Part shown: one piece after another, positions 9,259-16,671 of the stretch
Layout: each line of letters starts with the position of its first letter
How positions within the stretch are numbered: position 1 is the stretch's first letter
The notes under the pieces: generated by a model
Told to the model about the DNA's origin: nothing
The model's database searches: none
Seen by the model: the letters and a program-made list of their open reading frames with translations, nothing else
Assembly: GCF_000686845.1 (NCBI RefSeq)
Contig: NZ_JMLS01000019.1
Coordinates: 1 to 64,000, forward strand
DNA length: 64,000 nucleotides
Direction of reading: 5' to 3'
Origin: Paenibacillus sp. UNC451MF
GTDB lineage: Bacteria > Bacillota > Bacilli > Paenibacillales > NBRC-103111
Position numbers and translations under genes: made by a program

Positions 9259-10698
9259 TTATTTTACCTTCCGCTCCACGATTGAACGGGCAATCCATAC
9301 GCCAGCAGCCCCTGCTTGAGCCAGTCCCCTTGTAACTCCGGCACCGTCTCCTCCGCAGTACAAGCCTGCAATCTCGCTCTCCAGGTACATGTTCAGCTTC
9401 GGTCTGGCCGAATAAAATTTGGCTTCAACACCGTAAAACAACGTATGCTCGGAGGCAATCCCTGGAGTCACTTTATCCAGCGCCTCAACCATTTCGATCA
9501 AGCTTTTCATCGTATTATAAGGCAGTACGAGTCCCAAGTCGCCTGGAACCGCTTCTTTAAGCGTCGGCTCAAGGAAACCCTCCTTAATGCGTGCTTCTGT
9601 AGAGCGGCGTCCGCGGATGATGTCTCCATACTTCTGAACAATGACGCCTCCATTGGACAAATCGTTGGCCCGCTGACATATTTCTCTTGCATATTCATTA
9701 GGCTTGTCGAACGGATCGGTAAATCGATGAGATACCAGCAGCGCAAAGTTCGTATTGGCAGACCCCAGCGCCGGGTCCTTGTATGCGTGACCGTTAGCCG
9801 CCATTACACCACTATGGTTCTCAACCACCACATGCCCTGACGGATTGCTGCAGAAGGTGCGGACACGAGTTCCTACCGATGTATTGTAAATGAACTTCCC
9901 TTCGTACAAATGCTCGTTAATCTCACGCATAACGACATCCGACGTTTCTACGCGAACCCCGACATCAACCTGGTTGTTGAACATTTTGATCCGACGTTTT
10001 TTCAGAATGTCAGTCAACCATGCCGATCCATCCCTTCCCGGTGCGACGACGACGTAATCCGCTTCCATTTCCTCACCGTTTTTCAAGGCTACTCCGACCA
10101 CCCGGTAGGCTCCATTATCCTTCACTGTCAAAATATCAGCCACTTCCGTCTTATACAGCATATCGATGTGCTGCTTCAGGTACTGATTGATCGATTGGAG
10201 GATCTGCAAGTTTTTCTCCGTACCCAAATGGCGTACCTGCGCACGCAGCAGTTTCAAGCCCGCCGCATAGCCGCGCTGTTCGATGGAGCGAACAACCTCT
10301 GTCATCGGATCCGTAATCGTATCAGGGGCACCATGCTCCAGATTGATTCCATCTACGTATTTGATCAGATCCAGCACCTGCGATGGCGCCAAATATTCTG
10401 TCAGCCATCCGCCGAATTCCGTCGTAATGTTAAATTTGCCGTCACTGTAGGCTCCCGCTCCGCCAAAGCCTGCGGTGATAGAACAGGCAGGCAGACAGCC
10501 CGCGAACTCCTTTTTACCTGCCGCTGGCGGGCATAGCTTTATTTTCTCCTCCAGAATCGGACAGCGACGGCTGTCGATATCATGGCCTTTATCAATTAAC
10601 AGCACCTTCAAATGTGATGCTTTCGATAACAATTCATATGCGGCAAAAATCCCCGCTGGTCCGGCTCCAACAATAATGACGTCGTAACTTTTGCTCAT
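9259..10698 (-). CDS. FAD-dependent dehydrogenase, COG2509 type
   Basis: About 479 residues. The N-terminal dinucleotide motif is DVIIVGAGPAGIFAAYELL. A Cys-containing segment (RRCPILEEKIKLC, then AGCLPACS) and GFGGAGAYSDGKF are hallmarks of the uncharacterised COG2509 flavoprotein family, and the C-terminus has the second FAD motif GLYCGGDGAGVTRGLAQAG. Substrate is unknown for the family; it is cytosolic, with no signal peptide or membrane segment. ATG 10698 follows GGAGGGACAAAGAGG and is chosen over a longer 10749 form. The gene is preceded by a roughly 295-base leader holding a guanine-type purine riboswitch with its own terminator, so its expression should respond to purine level. That is an unusual target for this switch and hints at a purine-linked redox reaction. 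Confidence 0.85.
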   Translation of the reverse strand: MSKSYDVIIVGAGPAGIFAAYELLSKASHLKVLLIDKGHDIDSRRCPILEEKIKLCPPAAGKKEFAGCLPACSITAGFGGAGAYSDGKFNITTEFGGWLTEYLAPSQVLDLIKYVDGINLEHGAPDTITDPMTEVVRSIEQRGYAAGLKLLRAQVRHLGTEKNLQILQSINQYLKQHIDMLYKTEVADILTVKDNGAYRVVGVALKNGEEMEADYVVVAPGRDGSAWLTDILKKRRIKMFNNQVDVGVRVETSDVVMREINEHLYEGKFIYNTSVGTRVRTFCSNPSGHVVVENHSGVMAANGHAYKDPALGSANTNFALLVSHRFTDPFDKPNEYAREICQRANDLSNGGVIVQKYGDIIRGRRSTEARIKEGFLEPTLKEAVPGDLGLVLPYNTMKSLIEMVEALDKVTPGIASEHTLFYGVEAKFYSARPKLNMYLESEIAGLYCGGDGAGVTRGLAQAGAAGVWIARSIVERKVK

Positions 10699-10852
10699 CC
10701 TCTTTGTCCCTCCGCAGTTAAGAAAAATTATGCCACCCCTTACGGGCATACCTCATTCCCAAACAAAAAGCGAAGCAAGCCTTAGGCCAACTTCTGCTCC
10801 TTTTGGAGAAAAATCCGCAATCATCGTGGGATCCGTTTGCTCAGGTGCGCAT

Positions 10853-10907
10853 AAAAAAATCCCGACCCTCGAATGGATGCGGAAAGCCCGCCCACTCGTA
10901 GTCAGGA
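10853..10907 (-). terminator. Riboswitch expression platform: intrinsic terminator sharing aptamer strands
   Basis: Read on the minus strand, TCCTGAC (10907-10901) pairs with GTCGGGA (10866-10860), and CGAGTGG (10898-10892) pairs with CCATTCG (10876-10870). GCGG pairs with CCGC around a GCTTT loop, and seven T follow at 10859-10853. The 5' arm contains the 3' strand of P3, the J3/1 segment and the 3' strand of P1 of the aptamer. Terminator and ligand-bound aptamer are therefore mutually exclusive, so ligand should cause read-through (ON). Confidence 0.85.
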
Positions 10908-10960
10908 ATTATCGGTTCCTTGTAGAGACCTTCGACCCGTATCGCCGAAGATATACGAAC
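10894..10960 (-). promoter_or_regulatory. Purine riboswitch aptamer, guanine type
   Basis: On the minus strand all consensus parts are present. P1 is TTCGTA with TACGAG. P2 is TTCGGC with GTCGAA around a 7-base L2 GATACGG. J2/3 is GGTCTCTAC, P3 is AGGAA with TTCCT around L3 CCGATAA, and J3/1 is GACTAC. The L2 GG and L3 CC needed for the loop-loop contact are kept. The base equivalent to position 74 is C, which in this class means guanine/hypoxanthine rather than adenine. It lies about 200 bases upstream of the COG2509-type gene. Confidence 0.9.
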
Positions 10961-10998
10961 AGTTACTCAATCTATGTCATATTCTATTGCCACTACGA

Positions 10999-11027
10999 AT
11001 GGTAAATCAAATCACTACAGATGTCAA
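10999..11027 (-). promoter_or_regulatory. Promoter of the riboswitch leader
   Basis: Minus-strand TTGACA (11027-11022), a 17-bp spacer and TACCAT (11004-10999) form a good sigma-A promoter. The predicted start near 10992 is about 35 bases upstream of the aptamer. Confidence 0.7.
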
Positions 11028-11397
11028 GAGATATTCAACTATTTATTCGTATTTAGTGCTAAAGTCCAGTTAATTTATTAAATATCACCATCTTATATAG
11101 AGTAAAATCCGAACATTAATTAATGATCATAAATAAAGGAAGATCCTAGATTTGTATTTATTTTTTCCATTAAAAAGGAAATAACGACTTGCTTCACGAA
11201 TACTTTATGACGTAGCTCATGTCACACGTGATACAAGAACGAGCTATGCCATGATTAAAATAAACTCCATCACGCTTGTTCCGCTCACGTATAACCGATT
11301 ACTTTGGCCTGAATCAACACACGGCATTGAAATTATAAATCTATTGGCAATACGAAGTGATGTTAGTGATTTATTTTGATGGAAGGAGCTTGCCTCG
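11028..11397. other. AT-rich intergenic region, no gene seen
   Basis: About 370 bp of AT-rich sequence between the riboswitch promoter and the small membrane-protein gene. I see no convincing coding frame with a ribosome site. A weak dyad (TAGCTC and GAGCTA around 11214-11251) is present. A possible promoter for the plus-strand genes is TTGAAA near 11328 with TACGAA about 18 bp later. Confidence 0.5.
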
Positions 11398-11592
11398 ATG
11401 GTTATATCGGTCATTCTTATACTGCTGGGTGTACTAATGATAAGTAAGCCTTCTATCATTTGGCACATAGCCGAGAGTTGGAAATCTAATGATGCAACAG
11501 AACCTTCGGGTATGTATATCGTATCGACGCGTTTTGGCGGGATTATGCTCTCTCTTGCTGGTATTGCGGGAATCATTGCTTTAAACTTGTAA
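11398..11592 (+). CDS. Small two-helix membrane protein, DUF6199-like
   Basis: 64 residues. Two hydrophobic helices (about residues 2-22 and 47-63) flank a short polar part with WHIAESWKSNDATEPSGMY and STRFGG, a pattern I associate with DUF6199 proteins of bacilli; function is unknown. GAAGGAG lies 10 bases before ATG 11398. It is followed 28 bp later by the YbaK-like gene and is probably co-transcribed with it. Confidence 0.75.
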   Translation: MVISVILILLGVLMISKPSIIWHIAESWKSNDATEPSGMYIVSTRFGGIMLSLAGIAGIIALNL

Positions 11593-11620
11593 AAATGAAC
11601 AAGAACAGGAGCAAACGACT

Positions 11621-12067
11621 ATGGACGAATTAATCTGTCTTCTTGAAGAGCATCAGATCAGCTATGAAATTATTGACCATAAAGAGCCTATTCGTTCCGC
11701 CCAAGACGGAGCCGCATTTTTTGGAATTGAGATCGGGCAGACAGCACCGACATTGATACTGAAGTCCGGGACGACAATGTACGCTTTTATTATTTCCGGG
11801 GATTATGGGAAGATTGATTTTGACGTAATCAAGGAACTATTGCAATGTGAGGAACTAAAACTAGCGAAGCCACGAGAGGTAGAAGAAGCAACGGGATACT
11901 CGGTAGGAAGCGTCCCTTTAATAGGACACGGCTTACCCACCATCATCGACAGACGCCTTCATCGTTATCCTTATGTCTACGGAGGTACCGGAGCGGCTAC
12001 AAGCACTTTAAGAATAGGACCCCAAGACATAGAAAAATTGAACCATGTCATAGCCTATGATCGCTGA
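11621..12067 (+). CDS. YbaK/EbsC-family aminoacyl-tRNA deacylase
   Basis: 148 residues, the full length of the single-domain YbaK/ProX-type editing family, which hydrolyses misacylated tRNA in trans. Seen are the N-terminal helix with YEIIDHKEPIRSAQDGA, the strand ending APTLILKSG, and the C-terminal VGSVPLIGHGLPTIIDRRL, where the GSVPPFG-like loop of the family lies. AGGAG precedes ATG 11621 by 11 bases. It sits in a small operon with a membrane protein and an acetyltransferase. Which mischarged tRNA it clears cannot be told from the sequence. Confidence 0.85.
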   Translation: MDELICLLEEHQISYEIIDHKEPIRSAQDGAAFFGIEIGQTAPTLILKSGTTMYAFIISGDYGKIDFDVIKELLQCEELKLAKPREVEEATGYSVGSVPLIGHGLPTIIDRRLHRYPYVYGGTGAATSTLRIGPQDIEKLNHVIAYDR

Positions 12068-12107
12068 AGAGTGAATGGATATGAGTAGTACAGAGAAGGA
12101 GAACGTC

Positions 12108-12584
12108 ATGGAAACTTCATCCGTATTAAAAATCGAACCGATTTCCGAACAGAATCAAGCTCAAGTTAGGCAATTCGTGCTTGATGGTTTAGCCGAGCAT
12201 TTTGGGTTCCTAGATACCACTCTAAATCCTGACCTTCACAACATCATTGACCATTATACGAATCAAGGGCATGTCTTTTTGGTCGGAACCGTTGGCAATG
12301 AAGCGGTCTGCTGCGGAGCATTAATCCCCTATGATGATCATACCGGGAGAATCGTACGCATGTCGGTTAAGAAGACTTATCGCAGGCACGGATATGCGAG
12401 CCGAATTATAGAAGCTTTGGAAAAATTCGCCATGCATAAGAGCTACTCTAGCATTATACTTAAAACGTTGGCTCATTGGGAGGACGCGGTCGGCTTTTAT
12501 CAATCAAAGGGGTACGAACAGAACCGACTTGAAGGCGACAGCGTCGTAATGACCAAAGCGTTATTAACAACCAAGTCCTGTTAA
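12108..12584 (+). CDS. GNAT-family N-acetyltransferase
   Basis: About 158 residues. The acetyl-CoA site is RMSVKKTYRRHGYASRII, with the R-x-x-G-x-A signature of motif A at RRHGYA, and the C-terminal beta strand region reads AVGFYQSKGYEQ, typical of GNAT motif B. ATG 12108 is chosen because AAGGAG lies 6 bases upstream; upstream in-frame ATGs at 12075 and 12081 lack a comparable site. Substrate is unknown. It starts 40 bp after the YbaK-like gene and ends before a long hairpin shared with the convergent fix operon. Confidence 0.82.
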   Translation: METSSVLKIEPISEQNQAQVRQFVLDGLAEHFGFLDTTLNPDLHNIIDHYTNQGHVFLVGTVGNEAVCCGALIPYDDHTGRIVRMSVKKTYRRHGYASRIIEALEKFAMHKSYSSIILKTLAHWEDAVGFYQSKGYEQNRLEGDSVVMTKALLTTKSC

Positions 12585-12618
12585 GTGCCCGAATGGGTGG
12601 CTGCGTACTATCCAATAG

Positions 12619-12665
12619 CAAAGGGCCTCCCACCAGTAGTCATCTACCGTTGGAATGGCCCTTGA
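12619..12665 (-). terminator. Long hairpin between the GNAT gene and the fix operon
   Basis: AAGGGCC and GGCCCTT enclose a second, partly paired stem (CCAACGGTAG with CTACTGGTGG, a few wobble pairs). The T-run is poor on both strands. It probably ends transcripts from both convergent operons. Confidence 0.5.
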
Positions 12666-12686
12666 TCCTGTAGCTCTTGGCGACAA

Positions 12687-12836
12687 TTAATCCTTCACCT
12701 TCTCGAGAGTCTCCTCCTTCTCCCAGCTGCTGAAATGATCCTCCCATATGATGTGATAAAAGCCCTGCTCGGCCTCCATAATAATGCCACGGGTTCCATC
12801 CAGCTTAAACACGACCCGATCTCCAACCTCAAACAT
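12687..12836 (-). CDS. Small acidic protein in the fix operon
   Basis: 49 residues starting MFEVGDRVVFKLDGTRG and ending in a charged EKEETLEKVKD tail. It starts 5 bp after the fixX stop, and GGGGTGAT precedes the ATG. The beginning resembles an SH3-like beta barrel (V-G-D-x-V, then G-x-x-G-x-I) of the kind found in small RNA-binding or subunit-stabilising proteins; this is only a resemblance. Position and spacing argue that it is translated with fixABCX. Function unknown. Confidence 0.6.
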   Translation of the reverse strand: MFEVGDRVVFKLDGTRGIIMEAEQGFYHIIWEDHFSSWEKEETLEKVKD

Positions 12837-12841
12837 AAGGA

Positions 12842-13138
12842 TCACCCCAGTCTAAAAACGATTCCGTGACCACCTTTCGGGTATTCCCATTTAATATTTT
12901 GATGAGGACAGCCGATGCGGCAGCTGCCGCACTCATGACAGCCTTCATAGCCGACATGCATTCGGATATCCTCCCATTTGTACACTTCCGCCGGACAAAA
13001 GATCGTGCAAATTTTATCGGGGCATTTCGTCAGACAGGTATCCGCATCCAAGACGGTAAGATGAGATTTGGTATCCGCGTTAAAGCGCAGAAGATACTGC
13101 TTTTCTTCGATGGACTGGCCTTTCGCCTGATCGCTCAT
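12842..13138 (-). CDS. fixX: Ferredoxin-like protein FixX
   Basis: 98 residues. Two iron-sulphur cysteine groups are visible: C-x3-C-x4-C-x3-C in CLTKCPDKICTIFC, and CHECGSCRIGCP. This is the arrangement of FixX, the ferredoxin that takes low-potential electrons from FixC. The start ATG 13138 overlaps the fixC stop as TAATG, and AAGGTGAT precedes it; a longer in-frame start at 13156 is less likely. It is last but one in the operon fixA-fixB-fixC-fixX. Confidence 0.92.
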   Translation of the reverse strand: MSDQAKGQSIEEKQYLLRFNADTKSHLTVLDADTCLTKCPDKICTIFCPAEVYKWEDIRMHVGYEGCHECGSCRIGCPHQNIKWEYPKGGHGIVFRLG

Positions 13139-14433
13139 TACTTTATCACCTTCCATGCCCGGTACATATCCCGCGCTATTTTCAGCTTTTGCTTGACCGT
13201 GCCGATGTCACGCCATATTTTCTTTTGCTTCTCCCGCTTCGAGGTGCCGTCGACCGTGAACATTTGGCTCGCTGCACGGTTCATCATCGGGATATACTGA
13301 TCGAAATATTGCGGGAATTTATCGAAATGGTGTGTGGAGTCTTTATACTTTTTCAAATCCTCGCCGACGAAGCTCTCCATCAGCCGCTGCCGGTAGTGAT
13401 CCAGCATCTCTTCAGAGAAATTGCCCGCTTGTTTGGCCATCACTATCGTCTCCGCAGCCAAGCGCCCGGACGTCATCGCCATGTTCGAGCCTTCCCGGTG
13501 AATCGCATTCACGAGCTGCGCCGCATCCCCTACCACAAGGACTCCATTACCGACCACCTTCGGCATCGAATAATAACCGCCCTCCGGAATGAGATGAGCC
13601 AAATATTCCTGTGACTCGCCCCCCTGCAGGTACGGCCGTATCATAGGATGCTGCTTGACGTATTCCAGCAGTTCATATGGTTTTATTTTATGCTTGATAA
13701 GCCCGGACAGGAGTGTGCCGACGCCTATGCTGAGCGTATCTTTATTCGTATACAGGAAACCGGTGCCCAAAATCCCCTTCGTCGCGTCGCCGAACAGCTC
13801 AATCGTGCAGCCCTGACCTTCCTCCAGGTTGAAACGGTCCTCAATGATTTTGCGGTCCAGCTTGATGATCTCCATAGTCGCTAACGCGACTTCATCGGGC
13901 TTGAATTCCTTATGGAACCCGAGCGACTTGGCAAGCAGCGAGTTGACTCCATCCGCCAGCACAACGACATCCGCGTATAAATCTCCATCCGGACGGTCCG
14001 TGCGAACGCCTACGACTCGCCCATCCTCCATGATGCATTCCAGAGCTACCGTCTCGTTAATAAGCAATGCGCCCTGCTCGACTGCCTTTTGTGCAAACCA
14101 TTGGTCGAATTTGGCCCGCAGCACGGTAAAATTGTTGTAAGGCTCGCGCCCCCACTCCATCCCTTTGTAGCCAAACGTAACGGCGGATTCCTTATCCAGC
14201 ATCATAAAGCGCTGTTCCACGATAGGGCGCTCGAGCGGCGCTTCTTTATAAAATTCCGGGATGACGTCCTCCATCATTTTGCGGTATAGGACGCCGCCCA
14301 TTACGTTTTTGGAGCCGGGGTATTCGCCCCGCTCCAGCAGCAGCACATCAACTCCAGCCTTGGCGAGCTCATATGCGCAGGCAATTCCCGCAGGCCCGGC
14401 CCCGACGACAATACATTCAAACTTTTCGGACAT
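13138..14433 (-). CDS. fixC: FixC, flavoprotein of the bifurcating FixABCX complex
   Basis: 431 residues, the usual length of FixC (shorter than ETF-quinone oxidoreductases because the ferredoxin part is the separate fixX). The N-terminal FAD motif is CIVVGAGPAGIACAYELA, followed by GSKNVMGGVLY, and the second FAD motif GNGVLVVGDAAQLVNAIHREG is near residue 310. It takes electrons from FixAB and splits them between quinone and FixX/ferredoxin or flavodoxin. It overlaps fixB by 17 bp and fixX by 1 bp, so translation is coupled. Confidence 0.93.
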   Translation of the reverse strand: MSEKFECIVVGAGPAGIACAYELAKAGVDVLLLERGEYPGSKNVMGGVLYRKMMEDVIPEFYKEAPLERPIVEQRFMMLDKESAVTFGYKGMEWGREPYNNFTVLRAKFDQWFAQKAVEQGALLINETVALECIMEDGRVVGVRTDRPDGDLYADVVVLADGVNSLLAKSLGFHKEFKPDEVALATMEIIKLDRKIIEDRFNLEEGQGCTIELFGDATKGILGTGFLYTNKDTLSIGVGTLLSGLIKHKIKPYELLEYVKQHPMIRPYLQGGESQEYLAHLIPEGGYYSMPKVVGNGVLVVGDAAQLVNAIHREGSNMAMTSGRLAAETIVMAKQAGNFSEEMLDHYRQRLMESFVGEDLKKYKDSTHHFDKFPQYFDQYIPMMNRAASQMFTVDGTSKREKQKKIWRDIGTVKQKLKIARDMYRAWKVIK

Positions 14434-15451
14434 AGCCGTCTTCCTTTCTGCCCAGTGCCTTTGTGAACTGCTCGATCAAGAGCGGAACGATCTCGAACGC
14501 GTCGCCTACGATACCATAGTGACATGATTGGAATATTGCAGCGGACGGATCTTTATTGATCGCAATAATTAAGCCGGAGTTCTGCATACCGACAATATGT
14601 TGGATCGCTCCCGATATCCCGATGGCAAAATAAATTTTGGGTGTTACGGTTACGCCTGTCTGCCCCACCTGATGATGATGCTCGATCCATCCCGCCTCTA
14701 CGACATCCCTGCTGGCGCCTACGGCAGCTCCCAACGTATCGGCGAGCTGGTGAATGAGCTGGAAACCATTCGGGCTGCCCAGCCCCTTGCCCCCTGCCAC
14801 GATGATGTCAGCTTCGTCGATCCGTACCTTGTGAGTCGTCTCTCTGACGATCTCCAGTACCTTGGTACGTACGTCCTCTTCCTTAAGGGCAATCGCTTCC
14901 TCTATCAGCTTACCGGTACGCCCCGCTTCTCTAGGCAACGCTTTCATGACTTTCGGACGCACCGTGGCCATCTGAGGGCGGTACTTCTTGCAAAGAATCG
15001 TCGCCATAATATTGCCTCCGAAAGCAGGCCGGCTGGCGAGCAGCAAGCCTGTATCCTCCTCCACATCCAGAATGGTCGTATCTGCCGTCAGCCCTGTCGG
15101 CAGGTCGGTTGCGACCGCGCTCGCGAGGTCTTTGCCCGTGGAAGTAGCTCCGTACAAAATAATTTCCGGCTTATATTTTTGCGTACAAGCGAGCAGCGCC
15201 TTCATAAACGTCTCCGTCCGGTAATGCTTGAAGATCGGCGCATCGTATACGTACATCGTATCGGCCCCGAATTCAAAAGCCGTTATAGCAAGCTGCTTTA
15301 CGTTGTCTCCGATCAGAATACCTGCCAGCTCCGTACCCCGTTTTTCGGCCAAACGTCTACCTGCACCCAGCAGTTCCAGCGAAACCGGCGCAATCGCTCC
15401 ATCCTTTTCCTCTATAAACACCCAGATACCGCGGTAATCTTCGAAGCTCAC
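14417..15451 (-). CDS. fixB: FixB / electron transfer flavoprotein alpha subunit
   Basis: 344 residues. The C-terminal FAD domain shows the family signature YFAIGISGAIQHIVGMQNS and then IAINKDPSAAIF. The N-terminal part starts IWVFIEEKDG as in FixB/EtfA. With FixA it forms the heterodimer that bifurcates electrons from NADH. It overlaps fixA by 4 bp (ATGA type) and fixC by 17 bp. Confidence 0.93.
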   Translation of the reverse strand: MSFEDYRGIWVFIEEKDGAIAPVSLELLGAGRRLAEKRGTELAGILIGDNVKQLAITAFEFGADTMYVYDAPIFKHYRTETFMKALLACTQKYKPEIILYGATSTGKDLASAVATDLPTGLTADTTILDVEEDTGLLLASRPAFGGNIMATILCKKYRPQMATVRPKVMKALPREAGRTGKLIEEAIALKEEDVRTKVLEIVRETTHKVRIDEADIIVAGGKGLGSPNGFQLIHQLADTLGAAVGASRDVVEAGWIEHHHQVGQTGVTVTPKIYFAIGISGAIQHIVGMQNSGLIIAINKDPSAAIFQSCHYGIVGDAFEIVPLLIEQFTKALGRKEDGYVRKV

Positions 15452-16278
15452 AAGGCTCCACCCCCAGCCTGAAACAATTCTTTTCGCTCCAGTAATACGC
15501 CGAGCAGCCGTTCCACCTGTTCATTCGAAGTTCCTTGAAGTATTTCGCCCCCTTGAGGCTTTTGTGGCGCCCATACCGAAGAAACGATAGTCGGAGAGCC
15601 TTTCAGGCCTAATTGAGTACGGTCGACTTCCTCCAGGTCGTTCACAGACCATATATGGGGCTGATATCGCGCCGCCTTAATAACGTTCGGCAAAGGCGAA
15701 TAAGGAACTTCATTAATGTCCTTCTCTACGGACAACAGACAGGGCAGTGTCGATTGAATAACCTCATAGCCGTCCTCAAGCTTCCGGTGAATGATAATGT
15801 GGCCCTGCTCCTTGCTGACTTCAACGACTTTGTTCACTGAGGTAAGGGGCGGGATGTCCAGTCTTCGGGCAATGCCCGGCCCTACCTGCCCGGTATCTCC
15901 GTCAATGGTCATTTTGCCGCAAATCACGAGGTCAATCGGGTCTGTCTTAGCAATTTTCTCTAACGCCTTGGTGAGCGAGTAGCTGGTTGCCAGCGTATCC
16001 GCCCCGGCGAACGCACGGTCCGTGATAAGATACCCCTCGTCCGCTCCAATTTCAATGCATCGTTTGATGGCCTTCACCGCAGGGGGAGGGCCCATCGTCA
16101 GAACGGAAACCGTCCCTCCGTACCTTTGCTTGAGGCGAACCGCCTCTTCTACCGCGTGCGCATCATACGGATTCAAAATCGCCGGGGCACTGGCCCGATC
16201 CATCGTGTTCGTCTTCGGGTTCATCTTGATGATCTTCGTATCCGGTACCTGTTTGATACAGGCGACAATATGAAGCAT
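15448..16278 (-). CDS. fixA: FixA / electron transfer flavoprotein beta subunit
   Basis: 276 residues with the EtfB/FixA core: HIVACIKQVPDT at the N-terminus, ILNPYDAHAVEEAVRL, and the nucleotide-binding DLVICGKMTIDGDTGQVGP near residue 120. The TIDGDT segment is the one seen in FixA-type (bifurcating) subunits. AGAGGTG precedes ATG 16278. It is the first gene of fixABCX. FixABCX supplies reduced ferredoxin or flavodoxin in nitrogen fixers and also occurs without nif genes; none are in this window. Confidence 0.93.
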   Translation of the reverse strand: MLHIVACIKQVPDTKIIKMNPKTNTMDRASAPAILNPYDAHAVEEAVRLKQRYGGTVSVLTMGPPPAVKAIKRCIEIGADEGYLITDRAFAGADTLATSYSLTKALEKIAKTDPIDLVICGKMTIDGDTGQVGPGIARRLDIPPLTSVNKVVEVSKEQGHIIIHRKLEDGYEVIQSTLPCLLSVEKDINEVPYSPLPNVIKAARYQPHIWSVNDLEEVDRTQLGLKGSPTIVSSVWAPQKPQGGEILQGTSNEQVERLLGVLLERKELFQAGGGAL

Positions 16279-16371
16279 GTTCGCAGCACCTCTTTACTAT
16301 GATCCGTTATTGTCTGAATACTTTAGTATATAGGGCAGATCCGGATAACATGCCTAGTTTGACCCTCAGGA

Positions 16372-16402
16372 CGGAAAAAGGCACCCCGGTTCGGGGTACC
16401 TC
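16372..16402 (-). terminator. GGCACCCC hairpin at the outer end of repeat copy 1
   Basis: On the minus strand GGTACCCCG and CGGGGTGCC flank a short loop and are followed by TTTTTCC. It nearly duplicates the glutamate dehydrogenase terminator at 16605-16634, in the same orientation, with the repeat element between the two. Confidence 0.65.
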
Positions 16403-16409
16403 GTGTCTG

Positions 16410-16602
16410 CTGAGAAACCTGTGAAACTCGAAATATTGCTACGATACTCCGATGGGGTATGCCCCTCCGGCCGCTGTTGAAACCCGTGAATGTAATTAGA
16501 ATCTAGCGGTATATTCACGAGTTTCAAAGGCGGACGTAAACTCCTCCGAGGCATACTCCACCTACTTATATAGCAAATTCCCCGAAGATCAGGTTTCTCA
16601 AC
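16410..16602 (-). repeat. Dispersed structured element, copy 1
   Basis: It is bounded by the inverted repeats TGAGAAACCTG (from 16411) and CAGGTTTCTCA (to 16600). Inside, GGGGTATGCC (16454-16463) pairs with GGCATACTCC (16550-16559) with one wobble. An inner stem joins TTGAAACCCGTGAAT (from about 16476) with ATTCACGAGTTTCAA (to about 16527). The conserved core GCCTCGGAGGAG, CGTCCGCCTTTG and CGGCCGGAGGGGCATACCCC reads on the minus strand, downstream of glutamate dehydrogenase. The same core occurs at 23973 and 27115. No coding capacity is apparent. Confidence 0.8.
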
Positions 16603-16604
16603 AA

Positions 16605-16634
16605 AATAAAAGACACCCCAAAACGGGGTGCCTC
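16605..16634 (-). terminator. Intrinsic terminator of glutamate dehydrogenase
   Basis: Minus strand GAGGCACCCCG, loop TTTT, GGGGTGTC, then TTTTATTTT. It lies 38 bp after the stop codon at 16672 and ends just where repeat copy 1 begins. Confidence 0.85.
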
Positions 16635-16671
16635 GAAATATTATTTAAAAGATAATTGCAAATTGTATTGA

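Noticed and set aside
9910-10536. A 208-codon plus-strand frame over the COG2509-type gene.
   Set aside because: Shadow of the minus-strand flavoprotein gene, without motifs.
10753-10824. A 23-codon frame between the riboswitch terminator and the dehydrogenase start (minus strand).
   Set aside because: It starts with ATG but has no visible ribosome site, and nothing supports its translation.
10861-10960. A 6S-type or other stand-alone structured RNA.
   Set aside because: All parts of the purine aptamer and its terminator can be assigned, so the structure is explained by the riboswitch.
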